From the NCBI GenBank assembly GCA_019359155.1, contig JAHHHV010000091.1:83160-147159 (forward strand): a stretch of DNA of 64,000 nt, in the 5' to 3' direction. The stretch comes from Pegethrix bostrychoides GSE-TBD4-15B (lineage in GTDB: Bacteria; Cyanobacteriota; Cyanobacteriia; Elainellales; Elainellaceae). The notes below the pieces were generated by a model. It was not told the DNA's origin, ran no database searches, and saw only the letters and a list, made by a program, of their open reading frames with translations. The position numbers and the translations under genes were made by a program. Shown here piece by piece: positions 17,922 to 27,186 of this stretch (position 1 is its first letter; the number at the start of each line of letters is the position of its first letter).

Positions 17922-19895
17922 CTAGCTCAAGATGATAGTGCCGCCGCTAGCTGTGCCAAAGCTGAGAACGCTAGCATCGACACCCTGCACTAACCCCACT
18001 AGCTCATGGCGGGTGTCCAGAGAGAATGGAACAAGGCTGATGATGGTGCTAGTCGTGCGGTAGATCGCTGCTCCGCTCACGCCGTCAATCGTGCGGTTGT
18101 CAATCGTGTATCTAGAAAAGATCGATGCGCCAACGTCTCGAAGCTGAATGCTGTCTTGGCCATCCACAAAGTCGGTGATCCGGGCGTAGTCGCCGTTGCC
18201 GCTAAATCCGGGGTTAGATACGCCATCGTCATAGTAGACTTCAGTTGCTGAACCCAGCACAAAAATATCGTTGCCCACACCGCCCGTCAGGATGTCTTTT
18301 TCGCCAACGCCAGCGCTGCCATCGAGACTGTTCACCCCTAGCAGCGTATCATTGCCAGCGCCACCCGCCACAGTGTCGTTGCCGCGACCACCTCGCACAT
18401 AGTCGTTGCCAGCTTCGCCATCCAGCGTGTCATTGCCATCGTTTCCGCGCAGTTCATCGTCGCCATCGCCGCCATTCACCGTGTCGTTGCCGTCTAGCGC
18501 CAAGATAAAGTTATTGGCAGCGTTGCCGATAATCACATTGTTGAGACTGTTGCCCGTACCGTTGATCGCATCTGTGCCGGTGAGCGTCAGATTTTCCAGG
18601 AATGCGCCCAGCGTGTAGGTAATTGAAGACTGCACAGTATCAGTACCGCCAAAAGCAGAGGTTTCGGTGACCACATCGCCTGCTTCATTCACCACGTAGG
18701 TATCATCGCCTGATCCGCCCAGCATGGTATCAGCACCCAAACCGCCGTCGAGCGTATCGTTGCCGTTGCCGTCTGTCAGTGTATTGTTGGCGCTGTTGCC
18801 GATGATGATATTGTCAAAAGTGTTGCCCGTACCGTCGATAGCGGCTGCGCCAGTCAGCGTCAGGTTTTCCAGGTTTGCGCCTAGCGTGTAGGTGAGCGAA
18901 GACTGCACGGTGTCAATGCCTTCGCCAAATGCTTCGGTGATCACATCAGCAGCGCTGTCGATGATATAGGTATCGTTGCCCGTGCCGCCAACTAAGTTAT
19001 CGTCGCCTGTACCGCTGTCGAGTGTATCGTTGCCTGCCCCGCCGCTGAGGCTGTCATTGCCTGCGCCGCCTGCCAGAATATTGTCAGAATCGTTGCCTGT
19101 GATGCCGTTGTTAAGCTCGTTGCCTGTGCCGTTGATGGCGGCTGAGCCTGTCAAAATCAGGTTTTCCAGGTTTGCGCCTAGCGTGTAGCTCACCAAAGCC
19201 TGCACCGTGTCGTTGCCTGCATTGGCCGCTTCAATCGCGCTGTCGCCTACCGCATCCACAATATAGGTATCATTGCCGCCACCGCCCGCCATCAGGTCGT
19301 TGCCTGCATCACCGTTCAGAACGTTATCTGCATCGTTGCCTGTGAGCGAGTTGTCAAGGGCGTTGCCGTTGCCGTTGATTGCGCTCAGCCCAGTGAGCAC
19401 CAGATTTTCGACGTTGGCAGCCAGTGCATAGCTAATCGAGGCTCTGACGGTGTCGTTGCCTTCCCCGGCGGCTTCAATCACGCTGTCTGCCGCGCTGTCA
19501 ACCACATAAGTATCGTCGCCAGAGCCGCCAGTCATCTCGTCGTCGCCAGAGCCGCCGTCGAGGAAGTCATTGCCCACGCCGCCGTCGAGTATGTCGTTGT
19601 CGGCTCCGCCAAACAGTTGGTCATCGCCGTTGCCGCCGTTCAGCTCATCTTCACCCGCGCCGCCTTTGAGCGTATCGCTGCCGCCGCCGCCAATCAACTC
19701 GTCATCGCCAGAGCCGCCCTGCAAAATATCACTGCCGCCACCGCCCTGCAAAACATCGTCACCAGAGCCACCAATTAGCTTATCGTTGCGGCGCTTGCCC
19801 TTGATTTGGTCGTCGCCCGCCAAGCCTCTAATAACATCGTCATCAGCTGTGCCCAACAGAATGTCATCGAGCGCTGTGCCTTTAATCTTCGCCAT
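17922..19895 (-). CDS. RTX repeat protein, predicted type I secretion substrate
   Basis: A protein of about 657 residues built of calcium-binding GGxGxDxLx nonapeptide repeats (first third and a central/late block). It also has four copies of a block of about 90-95 residues: GDDTYVVDSAADSVIEAAGEG, a beta segment with YTLGANLENLTLTG, then INGTGN and a GN-type tail. The end (about 560-657) is a non-repeat domain with FVDGQDSIQLRDVG and a hydrophobic C-terminus (GGTIILS), as expected of an uncleaved T1SS signal. The start at 19895 (MAKIKGTALDD) has AGGAGA before it; upstream in-frame codons to 19952 lack support. No transporter genes adjoin it. Confidence 0.88.
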   Translation of the reverse strand: MAKIKGTALDDILLGTADDDVIRGLAGDDQIKGKRRNDKLIGGSGDDVLQGGGGSDILQGGSGDDELIGGGGSDTLKGGAGEDELNGGNGDDQLFGGADNDILDGGVGNDFLDGGSGDDEMTGGSGDDTYVVDSAADSVIEAAGEGNDTVRASISYALAANVENLVLTGLSAINGNGNALDNSLTGNDADNVLNGDAGNDLMAGGGGNDTYIVDAVGDSAIEAANAGNDTVQALVSYTLGANLENLILTGSAAINGTGNELNNGITGNDSDNILAGGAGNDSLSGGAGNDTLDSGTGDDNLVGGTGNDTYIIDSAADVITEAFGEGIDTVQSSLTYTLGANLENLTLTGAAAIDGTGNTFDNIIIGNSANNTLTDGNGNDTLDGGLGADTMLGGSGDDTYVVNEAGDVVTETSAFGGTDTVQSSITYTLGAFLENLTLTGTDAINGTGNSLNNVIIGNAANNFILALDGNDTVNGGDGDDELRGNDGNDTLDGEAGNDYVRGGRGNDTVAGGAGNDTLLGVNSLDGSAGVGEKDILTGGVGNDIFVLGSATEVYYDDGVSNPGFSGNGDYARITDFVDGQDSIQLRDVGASIFSRYTIDNRTIDGVSGAAIYRTTSTIISLVPFSLDTRHELVGLVQGVDASVLSFGTASGGTIILS

Positions 19896-20044
19896 GGGTT
19901 GAGTTCTCCTAAGTCTTGTCTCGTGTTTGAGAGGGTCATACTGACCTGACAAAGACTCAATAGGGAGCAGGCTGATGATTTATGCAGGCATTCAGCAAGA
20001 TTTTCTAGATTGCAGGATATTTAAAGATCGATTGAACCCATAGC

Positions 20045-20992
20045 TCAGCGCGGCACAGGCACTTGTCCCAGCAGCGAGTTAATCACGCCATCTGGTTTTA
20101 GCCCGTCAAGCTGCGTTTCGGGGCGCAAAATTAGCCGATGCCGTAGCAGGGGGGCAGCGGTAGCCTTAATGTCATCGGGCGTGACATATTCGCGGCCTGC
20201 CAGCCATGCTTTCGCCTTGCTGACCTGCAGCCAAGCCACCGCCGAACGCGGCGAAGCGCCCAGCAGCAAATCTGGCGACTGGCGACTGCGATGCACTAAA
20301 GCCAGCAGATAGTCGAGCAGCGGCTCAGTGACACGCACTGCACGCATCGCCTGCCGCGCCCGCAGCAGATCCTCCGCGCTGGCGATGGGGTTTAGCTGCT
20401 CCAAATCCAGCCGTTTGGTTTGTAGGCCAGCCTGAGAGTTGAGCAGCATTTGCCGCTCGGCTTTGGGCTCTGGGTAGTCCACCAGCAGCTTAAACAAAAA
20501 CCGATCGAGCTGAGCTTCCGGCAGCGGGTAGGTGCCTTCAAATTCCAGCGAGTTCTGGGTGGCGACAACCCAAAACAGATCGGGCAGCGCCATGCTCTCG
20601 CCGTCCAGCGTCACCTGCTGCTCTTCCATTGCCTCCAAGAGGGCGGCTTGAGTCTTGGGCGGCGTGCGGTTGATTTCGTCAGCCAGCAAGATTTGGGTAA
20701 ACACGGGCCCGCGCTGCAAGGTAAAGCTGCGGCTGTTGAAGTCAAAAATATTCGTGCCCAAAATGTCGGCAGGCAAAATGTCCGGCGTGAGCTGGATGCG
20801 GCGAAATTCAGCCTGTACCAACCGCGCCAATGCCTTTACCAGCAACGTTTTGCCCGTGCCCGGAACGCCCTCCAAAATTACGTGACCGCCCGCCAGCAGC
20901 GCCACCAGCAGATCCTGTACCAAACCGGGTTGACCGACCACAATCTGGCTGAGCGCTTTGGCGAGTTGGGCGAAAATCTGGGCTTCGTTCAC
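20045..20992 (-). CDS. MoxR-family AAA+ ATPase
   Basis: A 315-residue AAA+ protein. Walker A is EGVPGTGKT (about 40-48), Walker B LLADEINR, sensor 1 VVATQN, and arginine-finger-type residues are in PEAQLDRFLF. The C-terminal lid has GASPRSAVAWLQVSKAKAWL. MoxR proteins act as chaperone-like ATPases for metalloprotein or envelope maturation, usually beside DUF58/vWA proteins. Start codon is GTG. It is the last gene of a unit with DUF4129 and DUF4350 proteins; the spacer of about 50 bp holds a 12-bp duplication. Confidence 0.9.
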   Translation of the reverse strand: MNEAQIFAQLAKALSQIVVGQPGLVQDLLVALLAGGHVILEGVPGTGKTLLVKALARLVQAEFRRIQLTPDILPADILGTNIFDFNSRSFTLQRGPVFTQILLADEINRTPPKTQAALLEAMEEQQVTLDGESMALPDLFWVVATQNSLEFEGTYPLPEAQLDRFLFKLLVDYPEPKAERQMLLNSQAGLQTKRLDLEQLNPIASAEDLLRARQAMRAVRVTEPLLDYLLALVHRSRQSPDLLLGASPRSAVAWLQVSKAKAWLAGREYVTPDDIKATAAPLLRHRLILRPETQLDGLKPDGVINSLLGQVPVPR

Positions 20993-21044
20993 GATGGCTA
21001 AATCCTGGGCTAAATCCTAAATACAATCCGGGGCAAAACCTGCT

Positions 21045-22163
21045 CTACTCTAACCGATGCCGGGTCGTCTGAACCTGCGCTAGCCACTGCCGCAGATCGC
21101 GATCGCGCCAACGCGGCTTGTCGGCAGCTACCGCATTCAGCCAGTCCAGCTCGCTGGCCGGATATCCCTGCTGAACCCAGGCCTCGATCACAGCCTGCGG
21201 GGAGAGCGGAGCCAAGCCAAGCCCCAGCGCCTGCTGCAAGCGCATCTGCTCAGCCCTGCCAATTGTCTGCACCACAAAGTCACTGGAGTTGGCCTTTTGC
21301 AGCACTTCAGCCATTGCATCGATATAAGCCTGACTGTTGTTGCGGTTGGGTAAGGGTAAGGGCTGTGGTCGCCCGATGCGTCGCTGTCCCCAGATTGACA
21401 GCAGCACCAGTACGATTGCCTGCACGGCGAGCAGCAGCAGCGGCGTTTTAGCTAAATATTCCGGCAGGTTCTCGGTAGCTTTTTGGGAAGCCTTGGAGTC
21501 GCGGTAGCCATGCAGAAACTCGTCGATATAGATCGGCTGATCTGCTTTCGTGACGAGCTGCGTCAACAGCTTGAAGTTGCCCGGTGCGTCCTGATAGGCA
21601 TTTGCGGCCAGGTGCGGGGTAGCCACATAGATAATTTCGCCCTGCCCCAGCGTTTCGCGCCAGATCGCTGCCCCAAACTGATCGGCCAGAATCGCGCTAG
21701 AGGTCTGCTTACGGCGGCTGGTGGCAAGTTTGACGGCTCCCACCGGACTCTCCAGCGCCGACTCAAATGGCGCTTTGGTCACGGCAGGTCTTGCGCCCAG
21801 TAGCAGCAGCCGATTGCCCAGCTCGATCCAGCTCTGGTTGATGTCGCTGGTTCTGCCACGCGGGTCAACACGCAGCAGCGTGATCGGCTTTTCAAAGAGG
21901 TTCTGAGCCGCGATCTGCTGGACGGGGGGAAATTCCTGCGGGGTTTCCAGATCTGGCCAGAGATCGGAGACTGGCCGCTGCCAGCGCTGAACCGGCAGTT
22001 TTTGCTTCTGCGCCTCGGCGTACCAGGCTCCGTAGCCATCTGGGGCGCGGCTGTAGGTGGAGCCAGCCAGTTGGCTCGACTGCGGTGCGGCCCAGATTGT
22101 GAGCAGCAGCAGCGCTACGACAGCCCAGCTACCTAACCAGAGCCAGCGGTTGTTCAGGTTCAT
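21045..22163 (-). CDS. DUF4350-domain membrane protein
   Basis: A 372-residue protein with an N-terminal membrane helix (about 7-25) and a second at about 235-255, and an extracytoplasmic domain between them. DGYGAWYAEAQKQKLPVQRW and the later DEFLHGY match DUF4350. The segment after the second helix is cytoplasmic. Its ATG overlaps the DUF4129 stop by four bases (22160-22163), showing translational coupling. In other bacteria DUF4350 genes accompany MoxR and DUF4129, probably an envelope complex. Confidence 0.85.
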   Translation of the reverse strand: MNLNNRWLWLGSWAVVALLLLTIWAAPQSSQLAGSTYSRAPDGYGAWYAEAQKQKLPVQRWQRPVSDLWPDLETPQEFPPVQQIAAQNLFEKPITLLRVDPRGRTSDINQSWIELGNRLLLLGARPAVTKAPFESALESPVGAVKLATSRRKQTSSAILADQFGAAIWRETLGQGEIIYVATPHLAANAYQDAPGNFKLLTQLVTKADQPIYIDEFLHGYRDSKASQKATENLPEYLAKTPLLLLAVQAIVLVLLSIWGQRRIGRPQPLPLPNRNNSQAYIDAMAEVLQKANSSDFVVQTIGRAEQMRLQQALGLGLAPLSPQAVIEAWVQQGYPASELDWLNAVAADKPRWRDRDLRQWLAQVQTTRHRLE

Positions 22164-22777
22164 GCTGAAGTTCCTGGAGCCTGGAGTTCAGCCTGGGGTT
22201 TAGCCTGCGGTTCTAACGTTTGGTAGGCCTGCCAGCATTCGGCATAGAGTTCGGCAGAGGCAGCAAAGCGATCAAAATAGAGGCGTTCGTGGGTTTGGAT
22301 CAACATCTGGTAGGGCTGCGGCAGAGACAGCTGACGCAGCAGCGCTAAATATTCGCCATCGGTGCGGCTAGACTGTGGGGCAATCAGGTCTTGTTCGCTC
22401 AGCTTTTGCAGGGCTGCCAAATAGAGGGCTCGACAGGCAGCAGCATAGTCACCCTGCGCTTGAGCGAGCTGGGCTTGTCGTAACCAGTTGGTGGCGCTGC
22501 GGCTCGGTTCGGGGCGGCTGAGACGTGGGGAACGCAGGCTCTCCCAGAACGGTCGGAGAATCTGATAGAGCTGCCAGATTAGCCAGCCCGCCAGACTCAG
22601 CGTCAGCAGCCAGAAAATTGCCTCCAACAGCCAGATTGGCAGCTGCGGAGACGGCTCAGGAGCCGAGGAGCCGCCGCGCGCAAACAGCCGCTCTAGTCCT
22701 TCTTGCGCCCACTGCCCCAGCTTCTGAAGCTGCCAGCCGAAGCTGTTTTTTGCAAATTCCTCTGCCGCCAAGCTCAT
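22160..22777 (-). CDS. DUF4129-domain membrane protein
   Basis: About 205 residues from the ATG at 22777, which has an excellent GAGGGAG site; an in-frame TTG at 22804 is less likely. One membrane helix lies around residues 50-75. The DUF4129 pattern follows: NWLRQAQLAQAQGDYAAACRALYLAAL, then the RTDGEYLALLRQL and ERLYFDR motifs. The domain is often found in transglutaminase-like or MoxR-linked membrane systems. It is the first gene of the three-gene unit. Confidence 0.85.
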   Translation of the reverse strand: MSLAAEEFAKNSFGWQLQKLGQWAQEGLERLFARGGSSAPEPSPQLPIWLLEAIFWLLTLSLAGWLIWQLYQILRPFWESLRSPRLSRPEPSRSATNWLRQAQLAQAQGDYAAACRALYLAALQKLSEQDLIAPQSSRTDGEYLALLRQLSLPQPYQMLIQTHERLYFDRFAASAELYAECWQAYQTLEPQAKPQAELQAPGTSA

Positions 22778-22794
22778 CTCCCTCAGCCAAAACC

Positions 22795-22836
22795 TATTAG
22801 CCAAGACCCATTAGCCAAAGCCCATCAGCCGCCGCT
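22795..22836. repeat. 14-bp tandem duplication between DUF4129 and response regulator
   Basis: cctattagccaaga, cccattagccaaag and cccatcagcc run in tandem (period 14). The array lies between the regulator stop at 22835 and the DUF4129 start. Confidence 0.8.
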
Positions 22837-23485
22837 AAGCCATGCTGTTTTCGATTGCCCAGCGAGCCAGCTCTGTGCGATTATGCAGTCCGGTTTTGCC
22901 CAGCATATTGCTAACGTGGCTTTCAATCGTGCGCTGGCTGACGTTTAGCTCCTCGGCAATTTCGCGGTTGGCCATACCGCGCGCCACAAACTGCACTACC
23001 CGCAACTCGGTTGGCGTTAGCTCCACGTCAAACGGCACCTGGATTTTGGGCGAAGACTCGTTGTTTTTGTCCTGCCGCTGGATCAAGCGCGAAGCCTGCT
23101 TCAGCGAGGACTCCACCTGCGCCACCAGCTCCTCCGGCTCAAACGGCTTTACCATATAGACATCTGCCCCGGTGTTCAGCCCCTTCACCCGATCCTGGCT
23201 CTGGCCTTTAGCAGAGAGAAACAGCACCGGAATCCAGCTCGTGCGCGGATTTTTGCGAACGTTTTCGACCAGCGAATAACCATCCATCTGCGGCATCATC
23301 ACGTCGCAAATGATCATGTCAGGAATATCTTTCTCCAAGACATCTAGCGCTTCCTGCCCGTTTTCGGCAGTTATCACTTCGTAGCCGCGAAACTCTAGAT
23401 AGTCTTTAACTAATAAGATTAAATTTGGATCGTCATCAATCAGCAATAGCCGCTTGTGCTCGCCTACGCTCGTTTCCTTGCTCAT
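22835..23485 (-). CDS. LuxR/NarL-type response regulator (Ycf29-like)
   Basis: A 216-residue two-domain regulator. The receiver domain (1-125) has the acidic pocket DDD around residue 17-19, phosphoacceptor Asp61 (ICDVMMPQMDG) and Lys113 (VKPFEPEE). The C-terminal LuxR helix-turn-helix (150-216) has LTPTELRVVQFVARGMANREI and VSQRTIESHVSNMLGKTGLHNRTEL. It resembles the Ycf29/TcrA group of cyanobacteria and red algal plastids; that subgroup call is tentative. No histidine kinase is adjacent. It lies just downstream of the DUF4129-DUF4350-MoxR unit on the same strand order, but with its own upstream region. Confidence 0.88.
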   Translation of the reverse strand: MSKETSVGEHKRLLLIDDDPNLILLVKDYLEFRGYEVITAENGQEALDVLEKDIPDMIICDVMMPQMDGYSLVENVRKNPRTSWIPVLFLSAKGQSQDRVKGLNTGADVYMVKPFEPEELVAQVESSLKQASRLIQRQDKNNESSPKIQVPFDVELTPTELRVVQFVARGMANREIAEELNVSQRTIESHVSNMLGKTGLHNRTELARWAIENSMA

Positions 23486-23779
23486 GCTTTATTACTCGCC
23501 GTATTCAGAGTCAATCGCAGAAACCGCCCGTCATCACATCCAGTCATTCTACATAATGTCTAAAATACTGAGACGCTTTGCTGCTTAAATTTGGGCTAAA
23601 GAACATGACTCTAACACCAGCAAAAAAGCGCTGGAAAATCAGATCAATCAGCTATACAAGCCGCAGATTTTGCTTTAAATCACGCATCTCCACATACCGC
23701 GACATTGTATATTGCTTTTCCGGCAATCGGGTAGTGGTTACTGAATCTCCTAAATTAATGCTTGATTCATGCTTGACGC

Positions 23780-24202
23780 TCAGCCTGGATCCGATTCTGG
23801 CAGCAGCGGCAGCGGATGTGTCAAAAACGCATAGTCTTCAACCACCTGATTTTGAAGCAAATGCTCCTGGATAATTCGCTCGATTACCGCTGGGGTGACG
23901 TGACGATACCAGACTCCATCTGGATAGACTACGAGGATTGGCCCCTGCTGACAGACGCGCAGGCAATTGGCCTTGGTGCGAAAAACGCAGGTGGGGCACT
24001 CTGCTGTCGGTTGATCGAGCTTGAGCTGCTTGAGGCGCTGTTTTAGGTAGTCCCAGGCTTCGAGGCTGGCAACTTTGTCGCAGCATTTGGGGTTGGTCTG
24101 GTCGGCGCAGATGAAGAGATGGCGCTGGATTTGCGCCAAGCCTAGAGATTTGACCGAGGCTTGCAGGGATTCTAGTGAACTATCGGGTGCAGCATCGGGC
24201 AT
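23780..24202 (-). CDS. Thioredoxin-fold [2Fe-2S] ferredoxin
   Basis: About 140 residues from the ATG at 24202. The open frame extends to 24283 but would overlap tgt, so the shorter start is preferred. The pattern [10 protein letters not shown] ... [21 protein letters not shown] is the cysteine arrangement of thioredoxin-like [2Fe-2S] ferredoxins related to Nuo[15 protein letters not shown] is the conserved end. It likely shuttles electrons in the cytoplasm; the partner is unknown. A second member of this family is at 56918-57307. Confidence 0.87.
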   Translation of the reverse strand: MPDAAPDSSLESLQASVKSLGLAQIQRHLFICADQTNPKCCDKVASLEAWDYLKQRLKQLKLDQPTAECPTCVFRTKANCLRVCQQGPILVVYPDGVWYRHVTPAVIERIIQEHLLQNQVVEDYAFLTHPLPLLPESDPG

Positions 24203-24242
24203 CGGTAGCGGCAGGGTTAGGTTTAATTTCAGGACTGCCCAA

Positions 24243-25379
<1,137 letters not shown>

Positions 25380-25435
25380 TTATCCTCCAAACTGTAGCAA
25401 ACTGTCGCGCAAGCCCTTCACCCTAGAACGGCAGC

Positions 25436-25918
25436 TTAAAACGAAAAGTTCTCGTCGTCATCCAGCCGCATATCCCAGCTGGCCGACAGCACCTCAGCCA
25501 CGACGGCTTCGAGGGCGGCAGTATTCAAGCTGCGATTGCGCTGTTCTTGAAGCGGATTGGAGAGCGGTACAATTCGCAGACGCTGATGCTCCTGGATCAG
25601 ATCAAAGCAGGGCTGCTGATCGGGCAGACGATCAAGCTTTAAATAGTCAAAGCTGCATACGTTTATATAGAGGGCATGGTTGGCGACTAGAGTTGATCGC
25701 TGCGGATCTGAAAAGACTTCCAGTACAAAACCCTCTGCTTCGGGCAGCAAAGCGGTTTCGGGCAGCAAAGCGGCTGGCTCGATCCGGCTGTAGCAGTAAC
25801 GCACCCGCCCCAAATCAGAAAGAATTCGCAGCATGTCCTGCTTATTGATCACAGTCCCAACATCTACAATGCAGGGCGCAGGCAGCTTGCTGTCATTTGA
25901 CGAATAATCGTAGCTCAT
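25436..25918 (-). CDS. Conserved cyanobacterial protein of unknown function
   Basis: A 160-residue soluble protein. It opens with a Ser/Tyr-rich stretch, followed by CIVDVGTVINKQDMLRILSDL and a mixed alpha/beta core. I do not know the family. The gene contains an 18-bp in-frame tandem duplication (25741-25776), giving ALLPETALLPEA. The ATG at 25918 is preferred to the TTG at 25924. Confidence 0.7.
   Translation of the reverse strand: MSYDYSSNDSKLPAPCIVDVGTVINKQDMLRILSDLGRVRYCYSRIEPAALLPETALLPEAEGFVLEVFSDPQRSTLVANHALYINVCSFDYLKLDRLPDQQPCFDLIQEHQRLRIVPLSNPLQEQRNRSLNTAALEAVVAEVLSASWDMRLDDDENFSF
25741..25776. repeat. In-frame 18-bp tandem duplication inside a gene
   Basis: cgggcagcaaagcggttt at 25741-25758 is followed by cgggcagcaaagcggctg at 25759-25776 (16 of 18 identical), coding a doubled hexapeptide ALLPET/ALLPEA. 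Confidence 0.9.
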
Positions 25919-26015
25919 AGACAAAATGCCTTGGTCGGAACGCTGACCCTAGATTGACCGACTCGCTAATCTATAAATTCACAGGATTGAGGAAACTTGA
26001 GGACGGATAAGTTTG

Positions 26016-26049
26016 CCAGTTTAGAACGAATACCAGTTTAGAACCAATA
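26016..26049. repeat. 17-bp tandem duplication
   Basis: ccagtttagaacgaata at 26016-26032 and ccagtttagaaccaata at 26033-26049 differ by one base. Confidence 0.9.
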
Positions 26050-26183
26050 CCATGCATCTAAATTGAGGGTCTGTAAGACACTAGACTAACCTGGAAATTT
26101 CCAGAATCCCTTGGCTCAGATCACCGAAAAAAATAACTAGAAAAATAGCTGGGAAAATTAGTTTTCGTTCGTTGTGAATGCGG

Positions 26184-26189
26184 TATAAT
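26184..26189 (+). promoter_or_regulatory. Consensus -10 element
   Basis: TATAAT at 26184-26189, an exact sigma-70 -10 hexamer in an AT-rich context. No good -35 sits 17 bp upstream (gttttc), so an activator or a group 2 sigma factor may be needed. Confidence 0.55.
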
Positions 26190-26195
26190 CTGGCC

Positions 26196-26313
26196 TCTAT
26201 GCACGGTGATCAGAGAGCTTATTCAAAACAGTCGCTTCATCAGGTTGGGTTCACCCTTAATTATTGCTGCAACTGGGTTCTGTAAATTCAGCCAGAGCGC
26301 TGAACCTTTTTTT
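26196..26313 (+). ncRNA. Candidate small RNA or structured leader before cobS
   Basis: Seven bases after the TATAAT at 26184 begins a stretch of about 118 nt. It ends with TTCAGC (26287-26292) pairing with GCTGAA (26299-26304), closely followed by TTTTTTT at 26307-26313, a terminator-like end. Alternative pairs compete (GGTTC 26276-26280 with GAACC 26302-26306), which would allow switching. It has no long reading frame. It could be an independent small RNA or an attenuating leader of cobS, whose start is 60 bp later. It does not match any RNA family I can recall. Confidence 0.35.
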
Positions 26314-26372
26314 GTGAATCAGTGGTAGTTTCCCGCTGAGTATTTCAGCCCCTATTATCGCCGAGGTATCAG

Positions 26373-27125
26373 GTGGGCTTCACGTCTTTTTTCGCCGCAA
26401 TTGCCTTTTACAGTCGGCTACCGGTGCCAGCTCGTTGGGCACTTCAGTTTGAGCGGGTGGCTTGCTTTGCACCGCTGGTTGGTATTTTGCTGGGCAGCGG
26501 CTTGGGCGGCTTAGACTGGGGCTTGGCAAGTTTAGGAATGCCAGTGCTGTCGCGCAGTGCGGTGCTGGTGGCAGTCTGGCTAGGCGTGACGGGTGGGCTA
26601 CATCTAGATGGCGCGATAGATGCAGCTGACGGGCTGGCTGTGCCCGATGCGAGCCGTCGCCTCACCGTGATGGCCGAAAGTACGGTGGGCGCATTTGGCG
26701 TGATGTCGGGGGCGCTGCTGCTGCTGCTCAAGGCGGCGGCGCTGAGCGACTTGGCAGACTGGCGCTGGCTGGGACTGAGCTTGGCGGCGGGCTGGGGGCG
26801 CTGGGGGCAGCAGGTGGCGATTGCCCAGTATCCCTATCTCAAGCCGATGGGCAAAGGCGCATTTCACAAGGCGGCAATCCCTCAGCTTTGGCAGACGCTG
26901 CCGTCGCTGCTGCTGCTGCTGGGGCTGAGCGCCTTGCCGTTGGGGTTGCAGCAACCAGCCTGGGGACTGATTGGCGCTCCGATTGCCTACGGAATTGCGG
27001 CCTGGTTTGGCGCTCAGTTCGGCGGACATACGGGCGATACCTACGGCGCGGTGGTGGAATGGACAGAAGCGCTGTTTCTGCTGATGATGGTGGCGTTGCA
27101 GGGATGGGATTTAACAGCCCTGTGA
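26373..27125 (+). CDS. cobS: Adenosylcobinamide-GDP ribazoletransferase (cobalamin synthase)
   Basis: A 250-residue polytopic membrane enzyme that joins adenosylcobinamide-GDP and alpha-ribazole in the last steps of cobalamin (pseudocobalamin in cyanobacteria) synthesis. FFAAIAFYSRLPVP opens the protein and GGLHLDGAIDAADGLAV holds the metal-binding His/Asp residues. GGHTGDTYGAVVEWTE near the C-terminus is conserved. The start is GTG at 26373 with a GAGG-type site upstream. It is followed by the PTPS-type gene, 61 bp on, same strand. Confidence 0.93.
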   Translation: MGFTSFFAAIAFYSRLPVPARWALQFERVACFAPLVGILLGSGLGGLDWGLASLGMPVLSRSAVLVAVWLGVTGGLHLDGAIDAADGLAVPDASRRLTVMAESTVGAFGVMSGALLLLLKAAALSDLADWRWLGLSLAAGWGRWGQQVAIAQYPYLKPMGKGAFHKAAIPQLWQTLPSLLLLLGLSALPLGLQQPAWGLIGAPIAYGIAAWFGAQFGGHTGDTYGAVVEWTEALFLLMMVALQGWDLTAL

Positions 27126-27186
27126 GCTAGTCTGGCTGCTATGCTAGAGATTCACGGAACTTAACAAACAGCATTTTAGTGTTTCT

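Larger units (their letters stand above)
25919..26372. other. Long leader/promoter region upstream of cobS
   Basis: About 450 bp with no protein gene. It contains a 17-bp duplication at 26016-26049, a consensus TATAAT and a possible short RNA (separate entries). I looked for a cobalamin riboswitch and did not find the B12 box. Confidence 0.55.

Noticed and set aside
23578..23874. 98-codon plus-strand frame upstream of the response regulator
   Set aside because: Overlaps the ferredoxin gene on the other strand and shows no domain or ribosome site.
26190..26372. Cobalamin riboswitch upstream of cobS
   Set aside because: The B12 box (GCCACTG-type) and the conserved core were searched by eye and not found.
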